Assembly: GCA_007644065.1 (NCBI GenBank)
Contig: VJWN01000020.1
Span: 115,874-179,873, forward strand
From: Margaritispora aquatica
Lineage: Eukaryota > Ascomycota > Leotiomycetes > Helotiales > Discinellaceae
Direction: 5' to 3'
Length of the DNA: 64,000 bases
The translations under genes and the position numbers were made by a program. Positions 34,759 through 46,830 of the stretch are shown piece by piece (the first letter of the stretch is position 1; every line of letters begins with the position of its first letter). The notes under the pieces were generated by a model. The model searched no databases. It was not told the DNA's origin and worked only from the letters and a program-made list of their open reading frames with translations.

Positions 34759-35818
34759 CTCTGCGATTTGATATCAAGATAAGGGATTGTCTTGAATGTT
34801 GTATTTTCGAATTGTCGCTCCGGCGTGTTTGTCGATGGATTTTGAAGTTTGGGTTTTGAAAAAGTTCGTGGGTGCTGAGTGGGGCATTTAGCGGAGCAGG
34901 GCAGTATGAATTCATGCCTGAGGATGTAAGGTACTACATTAGGTGAAAGAGTAGCGTATCACGTGATATCCGCCTTTTTGTCGTGAAGCTGGAGGTTGCC
35001 CATGCATGGCCTGGCTCAACTTGATTGATGACTGATGAAATCGAATGAGGTCCCGCTTCTGTCATCTTGTCTCTGGAGGAACTTTAGTTGTGCTTTTACA
35101 ATTTGTAGATCAAAAATAGAATCTTATCAGAGCATGAACAACTGCTTCGGGATATCACCACGAGGGTTTCTCTGTTTGTCTACCTGTAAGATCGCTTTCA
35201 CACTTTCTTGTCCCTATCCGCTGGAACGTTGTCTATGTAGTCAATGTACTTGGACTTCAAACATGTTCAAGTAGGGCGTTGGTATCTTGTCGGTCCCGTC
35301 CGCTCAACAAAGACACCAAGCAAGCCCAACTATTTATTGGCCTCCTTTTCTACTGTACTGGACCTGTTTTCGTCGCATGAGTTGGTATTTTGAAAAGTCT
35401 AGCTTGTAACCCGTCTGAGAATAACACACGGCACTTTACTGGGCTGATCCCTGAACGTTTCAACATTCAATCTCAATATGCATATCATTTTGAACCCGGT
35501 TATGCAGTGAAATTAGGACTTTCAGGTGCAACGCAACATCAAAACACTGTTGTTGTTGATATCAAGCTCAGACCAGTAATAAAACTCCTATTCGCCCTGA
35601 GAAGAAGAGTCAGAGGGCCTCTTCTTGTAAAACAGCGTCTTCAATCCATCTTCAAATCAGCGTGGCGAAGGGAGTGTTCTATTCTTAAACACTGTGACAA
35701 CCAGCCGCAACCATCTGTATCTCGTGCCCTTACTTACAACCACAATCAACATCAACAAACCTAACATTCTACAACCACAACATCTCTATCAGCATACTAC
35801 CATATTCATCTGCCAGCT
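34759..35818. other. Intergenic, divergent promoters
   Basis: Upstream of RPL30 (minus) and of the coiled-coil gene (plus). CA-rich sequence near 35690-35818 looks like 5' leader of the plus-strand gene. No other feature seen. Confidence 0.45.
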
Positions 35819-37758
35819 ATGTCTGCGGCGACCAAGAAACCACCAGCTGGTACAGCTAATGGGCGACGAGCATCAACAGACCCAGCAAATGTATCGCCAT
35901 CGCCATCTAGAGCAACAGCACGCTCTCCAACCCCTTCTTCTGCCACCGCAAATGGAATCGCACGCACCAGAAGCACCAGAGGAGGAACCCCAGTATCTGC
36001 GCGAGCAGCTATGCAAAGGCCAGGCGCTGGCGCTTCCAATTTGAGCTCTAGCACTACAACGTCCGATGCAGAGGATGACGCGCGGGCTGAGACGGTCGCA
36101 GTGCTGGATGACTTGAAGGAAAGACTTCGCAAGACCGAGACGATATCCGAGCAATTCCAGAAACAAACGCAGGTTCTGCAGTCTAGATTGGATGATGCAC
36201 TCGAGGAGCAAGGGAAACTTGAGGAGCGGCTCCACGAGAACGAAGAACGGATAGAGAGCCTTGAGAATGAGAAGCGCGATGCTCTAAGACAGAAGAGAGA
36301 GATGGAGGCAATCTACGAAGCGGAGAGGAGCTCAATGACCAAGGAGCGAGAAGAAATGTCCAATCGAGAAGAGGAGATGCAAACCATCATTCAAAGGTTG
36401 AAGGACTCTCTCAATACCAGGTCCATTGGAGATGAAGAATCACGACTATCAAGGCGATGTTTGTTTTATACCTGCGGATGACGTACTCAACATGCTAACA
36501 TTTTGTAGCGAACAATTCCTCTCCAAGCATTGAGAGTGGACAATTTGCCCCTCCATCAGGGGTGAATCGTAGTGATTCTCGAAATAATTCTAAACTACTT
36601 CTGCAAAAGGATCGCCTTATTGAATCCCTTCGTTTGGAACTAGCGGAGGCACAAATCAAGTTGGCAGAGTCCGAGAACATGGGTGGTGGCAGAATGCAAG
36701 AGGTCGAGCGACTTCTACTCGAGGCACGTATCACCAATGCTAGATTGATGGAGGACAATGAGAGCTATCAGTTACTCCTCTCAGAGAAGACTCTAACAGG
36801 GGATTTTGCAAAGAGCGATTTCATGGGCTCCGCCTCGCACAATGCCGATGCGCTCAATGCCCTCGAGGGCAGAGGACCTGCACACAGTCTTGCAGATGAA
36901 CTCTCGGAAGCTGGAGAAGGTGAAAATGAAGATCATAGACGCCTCGAGGCAGAGCTGAAATCCGCAAAAGACCAGAACAAGGCCTTGACACTTTACATCA
37001 ACAAAATCATTGAGAGGTTATTGCAGCATCAAGACTTTGAATCGATTTTGGATCAGGGGTCGGATTTCAAACCAGGAGCTACACCTGCCAATACAGACAA
37101 AGATCTCCCACCTCCACCGAAGGAGCAAGCGAGTGGTGCATCTATTTTACAAAGAGCAAAGTCTGTAGCCATGGGCGCTTCTCGCCGCCCACGGCCTCAG
37201 TCAATGATGCCTGCACCCCACTCGGCAATAACAGATCCAGATACTGCTCCTAGTATTCCATTTGGCCTCAATCGCACAAGTAGTTTCCGCACTGGTCGAC
37301 CAAAGAGTGAGCAATACAACGGTGCAGCTACTGTTGTTAACCAGATGTACAAGGGCGGGCCAACATCACCTCCTCTCTATGGACCTCAGACGCCACGAAA
37401 CTCACAATCCTTCTTCACGCCCCCAGTAGCAGGAGGAAATCCCAATGCAGCACACCGTGCTCCCAGTGCTGGACAGGTGGCTACGTCAGGTAATTTTCCA
37501 GGGATGAGGAGCGAGTCAAGCAGCATCAGCGGAGATAGTGGGGAGGTTTCTACTCCACCCAGAGACAGTCCCCCTAGACCAGAGAAGGCAACTACCTTTG
37601 CAGGTAATAAACCAAGACCTCTGAGACTGGTGCAAGATCACCCAGAGAACAGACGTGTTAGCGGCGAGGATGAGAAGAACAAGCGAGCTAGTTGGATGGG
37701 ATGGGCTTTTGGAAAGAAAGACGAGACTACACCTTCTGAAGCCCCTATTCAGGAGTAA
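35819..37758 (+). CDS. Coiled-coil protein with disordered Ser/Pro-rich tail, function unknown
   Basis: Exons 35819-36458 and 36509-37758 give 629 residues; intron GTTTGT..GTAG with a GCTAAC branch site. The N-terminal 85 residues are Ala/Ser/Thr/Pro-rich. Residues about 88-205 form a long coiled coil (LDDLKERLRKTETISEQFQK onward, ending near the intron). A second coiled coil at about 235-285 (LLQKDRLIESLRLELAEAQI) and a third shorter one (RLEAELKSAKDQNKALTLYI) follow. The tail is disordered with RRPRPQSMMPAPHS and a conserved-looking end (KRASWMGWAFGKK). It resembles ascomycete proteins catalogued loosely as M-protein repeat proteins. No catalytic domain or membrane segment. A cytoskeletal or polarity scaffold would fit, as inference. 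Confidence 0.82.
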
Positions 37759-39447
37759 GACATTCACGATAGGAAAGAACAATAGGGTAAGCATCAGCTC
37801 GGAGATATTTTGATGATAATCAGGAGGCATAATCAGCAGACAAGGCAAAGATAAGATATGACCCTCGACGGCCGACCAACACACATGTATTTTGGCAGGA
37901 CTGGATAGACAAGATTTGGCTTGGTTTGGATGGGTACTTTGCTTTGCTGACGCTGGTTGATATATACGATGTTGGACTTTGTTGTTTACATTAGGATACC
38001 CCCAATGTTGCATAGTAGCAGCCACATCGAATGAGTTATTCTGCGATGTTTGCGTTTATTGGATGGGCTGGATAGTTGAATCATAATTCCCTTTGCATTT
38101 ATTTGTCCGTATATATGATAGTTATATTATTGCTGATTTGTGGCAATGTTATTAAGTTATAATTCAGGTTCCTAACCTTTTTCAGCAGGGCTCTTAGACT
38201 GATCACGCTGCCTTCCTGTCAATTACAATATCAGAAGTGAAGTAATCTTGAGACATACACTTTTGATGACCTTTCCAGCTATTGACTAATATCGCGTAGG
38301 TACATCCGCATTGAATTCATGATATCCTGACCATTTAGTTCGTTTATCGGATGATGAGCAGACAGATGTTCGTGAAGAACACCTGAAATCCAGTAACTAC
38401 GGTAACAGGGATGAACTTAACCTTTAGAGTTGAGGTGAGGATCAAGCTCGTCCCTTTCTTTTGTGGAGTCCATCACTTCGGCCACTGTGCTCATCTCTGG
38501 TCAAGACGGTACTGTAATGGTATTCTTCAATTGCTTGTTCCTTGCTCCATCACTCTATTCAACCAGCCGATTTATACATTGGAACGCATCTCACCAGCTT
38601 TCGCTTGTAATCCCAAATTACTGGATGTGTAAAATAGATGACCTTCAAGATTTGTCGCTCGTATCTACAAACTTACTGTGGTATTACTCGCACTCTACTA
38701 GGAGTCCCCTTGGGGAGGAAAAAGCCATTATGGCACCCTAGAGTGATACTCTCGACAATATGGAGACTCAAGGGGTTAGAACATCAGTCGGTGAAACCTC
38801 CCCCATATGATCCACTGTTTCTGCTCACCTCATTATTCTCAACAGTACTGTAGCCCTGTGGATGGGAATCTTTTATTTTCACTGGTTCCAGGTCACCAAA
38901 TCTCGTTACAGGCAGCAGTTTAATTCGAAAATCTAACTGTTTCGGGAGCATACAAAGGAGAGTGGGAAAGGCACGTAGCAGGTATTGCCCTGTGCAACAC
39001 TCCGACTCAAGATTTTAGACAATCCTAGACAATTCATTATCAAAATTTCTGTCGTTTCTCGGAGGGGCGAAACTGCTCCAACCGTCATGAAGGAATTGAA
39101 GAAAGCAGAGAGTAAAAAATCCACCCCGACAGGGTCACTGTGATGATCTCACGCAAGCAGTCTTTCTTTGGGTTATGGAGGCGCATCTTCAACATGGATT
39201 CAGCATGGACCTCGCTTGGATTGCTTCGGATTGGTTTATATTCCTGGGACAATTGCGATACCATGTACCGTGTACCTCCGTATGTGGCACAGCCGAAGAC
39301 TGGGGAGTATTTGGTCAGATAATGTGCTTGGAAATCTAGAGACTGCTCACTACTTACTACTTGTCACTCCCCTTCTCTTCTTCGTGCTACATTTTGTTTG
39401 CAGTCGTACTTGGTTGAACCCATCATCGCCTGGAGTTGCTCATTACC
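37759..39447. other. Intergenic stretch
   Basis: About 1.7 kb between two plus-strand genes, with only short frames. Nothing supportable. The final part is the presumed promoter of the glycosyltransferase gene. Confidence 0.45.
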
Positions 39448-40611
39448 ATGTTGATCAGGAAATACTTGGAAGGGAGGCCATGGCGGTTTCTCGTTGGAAG
39501 GCATGGCAGCAAGGTTATGATCTTTCTCTGCTTCATCACTGTTCTAGCATATTTCTACAGAGACAACCTCCCTACGGGCCATCCACACAAAGTCACTTCA
39601 TATGATGTCGAATTGGAGGAACACAGAGATGTACGACTCATACAACCCGATGGCTTCCTGAGGCCCAACCATATCGCAGCACACTGCCAGAAACACAAAT
39701 GGGGCACAGTGGATTCGTCTTCGAAACCAAGAAAGGTGTATGACCTGTTCATGGTGAACAGCGAGCTGGACTGGTTGGAGATCCGCCTGAACGAACTCTA
39801 CAAACACGTCGACTACTTCGTCATCCTCGAAGCAGCTGAGACCTTCACCGGGCTCCCGAAACCCCTCCTCCTCCACGACAACTGGGCCAAGTTCGAGAAG
39901 TTCGCAGACAAGATCATATACCACATCCTCGAGGTCCCACCAAAGGAACAGATGGCCTCATGGAATCAATGGGATCACGAGAAATTCCAGCGCGACGCCA
40001 TGTTCAGCCAAATCCTCCCCCATCTGCGTGACAAGCAGGCCCCCAACGAAGGAGACGCCATCATCGTATCAGACCTCGACGAGATACCTCGCCCTGCGAC
40101 CTTAACTCTGCTCCGCTTCTGCGATTTCCCCAGGCGCCTCACGCTGCGGAGTCGCTTCTACTACTACGGCTTCCAATGGCTACACCGGGGCTCAGAGTGG
40201 GCACACCCACAGGCAACGACATATGAGGGAGCGAACGGGACGGTTCTCCCGCAGGACTTGAGAGGCGGACACGGCGCATCACGATTCTCGCCCGATAAGG
40301 CGGATCTCTGGAACGCGGCGTGGCATTGCTCGAGCTGCTTCTCGACTATCGAGGAGATGCTGCTAAAGATGAAGAGTTTCTCGCACGTCGAATACAATGC
40401 TGAGCGTTTCAGGGACAAGAAGCGTATCGTAGAGTATATCCGCCATGGCAAGGATTTGTGGGATCGTTGGAGTCAGTGGTACAAGCGTGTTGATAATAAT
40501 GAGGATGTTCCGGCGTATTTGAAGAGTAATAGGGAGAGGTTTGGGTATATGCTGGATAGGGATGGGCCGAATGCTGGGTTCGTGGACTACAATCCGGATG
40601 CGCAGGAGTAG
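39448..40611 (+). CDS. Glycosyltransferase family 17 (beta-1,4-GlcNAc-transferase III-like)
   Basis: Intronless, 387 residues from the ATG at 39448; an in-frame TTG lies four codons upstream but is not a credible start. A basic N-terminus and a single membrane anchor (VMIFLCFITVLAYFY, about residues 23-37) make it a type II Golgi-type protein. GT17 landmarks are VYDLFMVNSELDWLEIRLNE, YKHVDYFVILEAAETFTG, KFQRDAMFSQILPHL, IIVSDLDEIPRP (DxD-type site near 209-212), FYYYGFQWLH, and AAWHCSSCFSTIEEMLLKMK with a late conserved Cys pair. Animal members add the bisecting GlcNAc to N-glycans; fungal members are widespread but their acceptor is not known. Confidence 0.92.
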   Translation: MLIRKYLEGRPWRFLVGRHGSKVMIFLCFITVLAYFYRDNLPTGHPHKVTSYDVELEEHRDVRLIQPDGFLRPNHIAAHCQKHKWGTVDSSSKPRKVYDLFMVNSELDWLEIRLNELYKHVDYFVILEAAETFTGLPKPLLLHDNWAKFEKFADKIIYHILEVPPKEQMASWNQWDHEKFQRDAMFSQILPHLRDKQAPNEGDAIIVSDLDEIPRPATLTLLRFCDFPRRLTLRSRFYYYGFQWLHRGSEWAHPQATTYEGANGTVLPQDLRGGHGASRFSPDKADLWNAAWHCSSCFSTIEEMLLKMKSFSHVEYNAERFRDKKRIVEYIRHGKDLWDRWSQWYKRVDNNEDVPAYLKSNRERFGYMLDRDGPNAGFVDYNPDAQE

Positions 40612-41244
40612 GTAAGTAGGTAGCATAAAAGGGCAGAACAGGATGTACGAATGGTTTGTGTCAACTTTCTCTGTGTTATGATACCCCAGAGCTATAAATT
40701 TGTATAATGAACACTTTCAAAGCGTCTCTTGGTGTAGTAGTGTGGTCTTAACGTTCTCGGGTGAAATAGACTTTTGTGTCAACCACCTTGAGCTAAGGTG
40801 GTGCTTCTATTAGCTTGGTTCAAACCTCCAGTTTCTGTCACCACTCTAATAAGCTTATGAGAACGAAACGAGTTCCAAAATTTTATATCATTTGATTTCC
40901 TATTATAAGCCTCTATTTAAGTACATCTTTTACTCTGTCACTATGCTGCGGCTTTGAGATCAAGAGGTTATTACTCGAGAGATTTTGCACGAGATAATCG
41001 AATGATAGCAGTTTTCAACCCTGTTTGTCAGCATGCCTTCTTATTCTGGAGAGTTTAGATTTCTCACTCTAGATAGAGTTTCAGCAAATTTCAGCTCGTC
41101 AGGCATATATCACCTGTGTCCTTTACGCACTTTTCAGCTTACAATCTTTCTTTTTCCGATGAGGTGTTCGGTTCTAAAGCTCCATATCTCTCGAGACAAG
41201 CCGAAGACTCATCAATGGTGAAGTAGCCATATAAGGGTCTAGGT
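40612..41244. other. Intergenic stretch left of the transposon
   Basis: 3' flank of the glycosyltransferase gene. AT-rich, no supportable gene. Confidence 0.4.
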
Positions 41245-42626
41245 TACAGTACTAGTCAACTGCTATTAAACGAAGCGAAGAACACGAAAATTCCGAATTT
41301 TTCGAAATATATACTTTTATTAATATTAAACTAACTAATAAGTTTAAAAATACAAAAATAGATCTATTTAAAAGCTCTGATTCCCCCGTATAATATATAT
41401 AAAATATATATACTATAATACTATAGACCCTCTAGTATTTTATATACTATCCGTCCGCCGCGATATAGGCCTCTATTCTACTATATATACTTTTATATAA
41501 ATTATCGAAAAATAACTAATCTAGTATATTCTATATAGCCTATAAATAGCTTTCTAGCCTCGTTTTTACGGCTTTTAACTCGCCTTTTTCGGCTATAACG
41601 TTAGGAAATATCTTATAGACCCGTATTTTAAATTACTACTAGACGTACTTAATAGAATTAAGGTCTAGCGAGTATATAGGCTAGTTTAAAAGATAAAAAA
41701 TACCTTTAATATAAAACTATTCGCGGACCTTATACGTATAGTATATAGATATATTATCTTATATAAATATATAACCGGGCTTTATTTTATCGAAAGCTAA
41801 TACTATTTCTACGTCGAGAACTTTAAGGTACGAGTTAACCGAATATTTATACTTTTTAAAGTCGAAATTATAGTCTATAATATAAAGATTACTTTATCCG
41901 TAGTTCTAGAAAGATCTCTAGACTATAACCTTTATATTCTTATTTATACCGTATATTTAGACCTTATCCCGATTTTATTTTTATATTAGTATTCGAAAAA
42001 CCTATTCTTATTGTTTTTCCCGTCCCGCTTTATTAAATACTTGTTACTCTATACGACTATATTCTAGTTCTTTTAATCCTAGTATCTATATATAAGATAC
42101 TAGATAAATCTAATAGCTATATAAGCTTTCGTTAATAACGGACGGCGTTTTATACACTAATTAGTAATACCGTACTTTTTAAGGATAGTCTTAACGGTAG
42201 AGGTCTAATATCAGAGCCTATACGCTATAATAACCTATAGGTATATATCCTTTAGATTTAAACGAACGTATCGTAAAAGGATTCGTTTATTATAATTAGT
42301 ATATAATTTCCTCTACGGGGCTTTCGCTACTTCGAGGCCGTCGTAGTAAACTAATTATTAATAGATAGTATATCGAACGGTCGTAGGGTATAAAAATAGC
42401 TCCCTTATAATACTAGCTTATTTAATACCCTTTTCGAACCTCCCTATTACTCTACCGTGTTAATATAGAATAAAATACTTTCTATTAATTTAATTCCTAG
42501 TTATAGAGCGTAAAGCTTTTCGTTAAGATAGTATTTTTATAATATTAGAAAAGAATAATAGTGGCTAGGATTCGCGATTTTCGCGTTTATACACTTTCGC
42601 TTAATTAGCAGTTGATGGTTACTGTA
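41245..42626 (-). mobile_element. RIP-degraded Tc1-like DNA transposon
   Basis: The element is about 1.38 kb, flanked by TA (41245-41246 and 42625-42626). It has imperfect terminal inverted repeats beginning CAGTA and sharing TCAACTGCTA and a downstream CGAA/CGAAAA block. Inside, TA dinucleotides are abundant and CA/TG scarce, the mark of repeat-induced point mutation. On the minus strand at about 41640-41755 one frame reads DNISIYYTYKVRE*FYIKG then IFYLLN*PIYSLDLNSIKYV. That is the Tc1 DNAxxH..WPxYSPDLNPIE catalytic region with Trp to stop, Pro to Leu/Ser and Glu to Lys, all C-to-T or G-to-A changes. About 35 residues separate the Asp from the former Glu. The element is plainly dead. Confidence 0.88.
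41640..41760 (-). pseudogene. Recognisable remnant of a Tc1-like transposase catalytic core
   Basis: This is the part of the transposase still alignable by eye, inside the RIP-mutated element. The second catalytic Asp (in a DN dipeptide) and the SPDLNPIE-type motif survive as DN and SLDLNSIK. In-frame stops replace two likely Trp codons and one likely Gln codon just before the Asp. The rest of the frame, upstream and downstream, is too mutated for me to follow reliably. Confidence 0.8.
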
Positions 42627-43140
42627 ATATACATACGCAGCAACTTCAGCATTGGGTGGAAAAGACCCCGTCATTGGTAGCTTCCTGAGTGTATCATGAA
42701 GGGCGCTGTCGAGATTTGCAATACTGCCTGCCATGCATGGCCATGACGGATGGATTGTGAGATGGACAAGGAAAACATATATATGTAGGGAAGGTGGACA
42801 ACATGGTAAATTTAGCAGAAGTATATAAAGCAGCCATCAAATTGGGGCGTGCGATCAAGCAAGAATCTCCTACACGGTTTCCATGGGCATAGCAAGGCAG
42901 TATATAGCTAGGTTAAAATAATCTTTACTTCTTCATAAAATGGCTTGCAACTATGTCCTACCAATAACAATGTATACTATCTTATATACTCCAGATACAA
43001 TATAAGATCACAAAAACATCCTAACTCCCTAACCAGAGATCTCATTCACTCCTACCCACGTCCTATTTTTCTCTATCTTAGCCTCACCACCATATCCACT
43101 CATCTGAACCAAATACCCATCACTCCCCAACACTATGCCA
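42627..43140. other. Intergenic stretch right of the transposon
   Basis: Mostly AT-rich, with nothing I can support as a gene. Immediately downstream (3') of the 877-residue gene. Confidence 0.4.
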
Positions 43141-46100
43141 TCAAACATCCTCATTATCTAAATCCGAATCCGAATCCACCAGTTTATCAATCAACGCCCC
43201 CAAATTCCTCGTATCCATCGCACTCATGTCTAAATCCACACTGTCAGCCTCCTCGTCTGACTCCGAGTCCACTTCCATCTCCAAATCCAACTCCCAGCCA
43301 TGACGCGGCTCGCTCTCGCTTGCTCCAGGATTGTGCAACGCCGCGGCTTCTCGGAAGATCTTGGCGTGTTGGCGTCGTCGTGCGACGATGAAGTCGTTGT
43401 TAGCCCAGAGGGAGTCGGGGATGGGTGTCGTGAAGCGGAGGATGTCTTTTGGTCCTAGTCTATCGAGGATAAGAATGGTTAGCATCGTCCATTTAATTCT
43501 GGTGGAGAAGGGCTATTGAGTGAATAGTCACGGTTTGAGAAATCGAGCTATGCTTGTATAAGGATGCTGCACAAATTGATGGGAGGGTAGTTTGCACCCC
43601 GATTCATGCGATGCCTTCCATATTCACTTCACCACCCCTCAACCAGCGACACTTGTCTGCCAATCCACCCAACCCCCTCTCTTCAACTCAATTTCACAGA
43701 GTAAGTAAGTGACAAACAAGATGAAAAGTAAACCAACTCACGTAACCAAGTCCGGCCTACTCCTAACCATATGATCCACCACACCCCTCAACTCATCGCT
43801 ATCCATCTCTACCGTCCCCTGCGCTACGCTCTGAATCCACCTACCAAAGTACTCAATATCCATATCCCGCACCTCGCCCATCTCCCTAAATAACGCCTCC
43901 AACATATCCGGTATGCCCAGGACGCTCTCAACATACTGCAGAGTCGCCCGTCGCGGCATCGCAATGCCTCTCGCCTTGATGTCCGGCAAGCCCATCTCCG
44001 GCACGGGAGATGTGTCGACGGGCCAGCCTGTAGGTAGGCGCCGCACGGTTCCAGTACCGGGGAAGGGGGTGTAGATAAAGAGCTCCAGCTTAGAAGACGC
44101 AGCGAGGAGGTAGGACCGGAATTCGAGGGGTGTAGGTGGTGGGTGGAGACCTCCGTGGCGGAGCACGTAGGCGTAAAGTGTTGTTTCGGGGATGGAGAAT
44201 TCCATTGTGTCAAGGGCGAGTTGGGAGTGATGTCTGTTCTTAAGCATGTGTGCTTTTATCTCCTCGTAGCGGGGACACTCATATGTAAGCGGGAAATCAG
44301 AGTCGTCGTTTCCGTCGTCTGATTGTAGTAAGGCGGGCGATTGAGTGGCGGATATGCGGAGACGGAGGGTATTGGGTGGGATGGCGCAGAGACGCTGAAT
44401 GCGCACTGCTGCGTTCTGGCGGGTAGCTGAGAGTTGAGCTATGTTGGAGGCTTGAACCAAGCTGGAGCCGGGCGGTGGAGTAAGGAGGGTTGACACTTGG
44501 TTGATCATCGCTCCGTCGTTCTTACGTGTGTCATCTTGCGTGCTGCCGTAAGTAAGAGGTCCCATGGCCGTTGCAGCGCTACCATACAGAGCAGCGTTGA
44601 CGTTCCACATCTCGGTGTCGAAGAGCGATTTGATCCACGAGATAGGGACGGGGTAGTTCAGGTCCAAGTGCCAACCAACAACTATGTTTCCTTCTGCATC
44701 AGTGGTAGGTTCTGGAGGCATGATCGTTGGTGTGCCTAGGTTGGACCGGCCGCTGTAGTGTTCGTTTTGTAGCTTGAACCAGTTCGTTTTACAGACTCCG
44801 AGACTGGGGAGGCCAGGTCCTCCTCGAGCGACGTGGTGCTGGAAGATTTCTTGGGGTTCGCCTTGGAAGATCTGTTTGTTTGTGTTAGCAAATGTAAGTC
44901 GAGGAGGGGATGGGAGTTGAAGATGAGAGGGAGGACCGTATTCGTAAGCGAGAATCCTAACTCGCTTATATTCTCATCATCGAAAAAGGGTTCATACGGA
45001 GATATAAATCCAAATTCTGGTTCCATTGAAATCCACGTTGCATGCTAGTCCCCTCAGGTTAGCAAAAATTTCATGATACAAGTGACGGTGATGAACATAC
45101 CGCCATCTCGTGTGTAATAGTATGTGCTACCTTAAACTGACACGCAAGTCTATCAGGACAAAATCAGCACTTCCCACTTCCACCAGTCCATCTCTCCATG
45201 AACCATAAACACACCTCTCACCCGGTTCCAAATCATCTCTTAGCAACGGCTGCAAACTTTCAAGCCCAATATTGACAGTCATGTGCTTCTCTCCATTACT
45301 CCTACCCGTCACCGCATACCATCGAAGCCCCGTCATCGCCAATCCAGTTCTTGGATTCTCGTATCCACTATATAGCCGCAGTCGAATCTTCGGCGGCGCT
45401 TTGTCGAATAACCTTTCTTCCACCTTTGCCATTGCTTCGGGTGAAGAAGCTAGTTGAGGAGAGCGTTGCCTGATGTTGAGAAGCGTGGCTTGAGCTCGTG
45501 GGGTTCGGTGGGTAGGTGGGCAGCGCTCAAGGGGTATAATAGTTGGTGTATCGTTGATTAAGGCGTCCCACCTTTTTGTTTTTCGTCAGCGCATATATTT
45601 CAAGCTTGGGAACGAAATGGGGGCTCACCAGGGGTAATTATAAGCTTTGTACATGATCTTCGATGCCAGAACAAGACACGGTCTCAAAACCTTCCACACA
45701 ACCGGGTTCTCAGCCTATGACCATGTTAACGTAACTACTCTAACATCATCCAATTACCGCATTTCGCGCACACACTACTCACGGGTAGAAAGAACTTACA
45801 AGCCAATACCCCCTCTTAGGATCCCAATTAACATCCGCATCACCCCTCATCGGAATGGGTCCCCTATGGGCCGGAATATCCGCGATAACCTCCCATCTCT
45901 TCCTCTCAAACAACGGATGCAGCGGACATCTCAACTGGCTCCTCTCATTCCCGACATCGACCCAGCCCACACTATCGACGTTTACCCAGTCATCATCATC
46001 CGTATCCCTGTCAGGATCCAAATGCGCCACCGCTCCCATCTGCTCCAGTTCCGCCATCGTGAAGCCATAATACAGCTGCGTTTGGTATTTTCTGACTCGG

Positions 46101-46422
46101 TCTTTGAACCGTTCACGCTGGGCGCGTGTTGGCGTTAGGGAGGCAGGATGTGGATGGGAGGGTGAGACGGGAGTGAGTCCTGATTTGTCTGTATTCTTGA
46201 GAGCGCGATGGGAGATTCCTTTTATGGTCCCGATGGGGTGAGAGTATTTGAAAGCACATTTTGAGCGGTTTGTTCGTTGGCGTTTGGCTAGAGGGAGGAG
46301 AGGTTTGTTAGCAATGGTTGATAGGGGAAGATCAAGGTGTTTCTCTTACCTTTTGGTAGATATTGTTGTGTTGTGTCCGCAAGAACGAGCCCCTGGATGG
46401 TTTGAGTAGGAAAATCAGGCAT
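43141..46422 (-). CDS. Uncharacterised 877-residue protein, seven exons
   Basis: I do not recognise this family. Exons: 46350-46422, 45800-46287, 45629-45714, 45142-45571, 44937-45044, 43742-44871, 43141-43459. All six junctions keep phase and the total is 878 codons, so the model is coherent. The protein begins MPDFPTQTIQGLVLADTTQQ and has a basic early patch (AKRQRTNRSK). Acidic DPDRDTDDDDWVNVDSVGW precedes a Trp/Pro-rich block (RWEVIADIPAHRGPI, NYPWWDALIND). There are several ordered segments (RIRLRLYSGYENPR-like and VVGWHLDLNYPVPISWIKSL) and a C-terminal acidic tail (VDSESDEEADSVDLDMSAMD). No signal peptide, membrane span or catalytic motif is evident. The basic patch could be a nuclear localisation signal. 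Intron 3 ends in an AAAAAG acceptor, which is unusual. Confidence 0.8.
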
Positions 46423-46830
46423 TTTAATTGTGAAGAAATCCACGGCGTATGGAACAGCGTTAGTTTGAACGGTCGACTTGACGAAGCTCTAAGAATCACG
46501 AAATTGCAACAAAGCCGGGTGAAGCATAAGATAAAGAAGTGTGCATGACAATTGAGAAGAAGGAGAGACGACGGATGGGAACAAAGAATGGTGATGTACG
46601 CTAGTTCTCCCTCTTCTATAAAAAATAGCAGCTGGAAGACTAAGGGCTTCCAGGATTCTGACAGTCTCGCTTGTGAATAATCAAAATCTTGATTCTTGTT
46701 TTCGTACTCTGCTAACTTGATCAGAAACGTCTGAAGGTTAGACCAATGACATTCTCATACCTAGAAAGCATATGTTATGCCCTCTTTCAAGTTCCTAGCG
46801 AACACATCACCAAATAATACAATACCAAGC
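46423..46830. other. Spacer between two minus-strand genes
   Basis: Holds the promoter of the 877-residue gene and the 3' end of the PRP6 transcript. No distinct element recognised. Confidence 0.4.

Noticed and set aside
35694..36235. Frames on both strands overlapping the start of the coiled-coil gene
   Set aside because: They are shadows of a low-complexity Ala/Ser/Pro-coding segment in other frames.
39436..39447. Upstream start for the GT17 gene
   Set aside because: The codon there is TTG; the first ATG is four codons later and leaves the membrane anchor intact.
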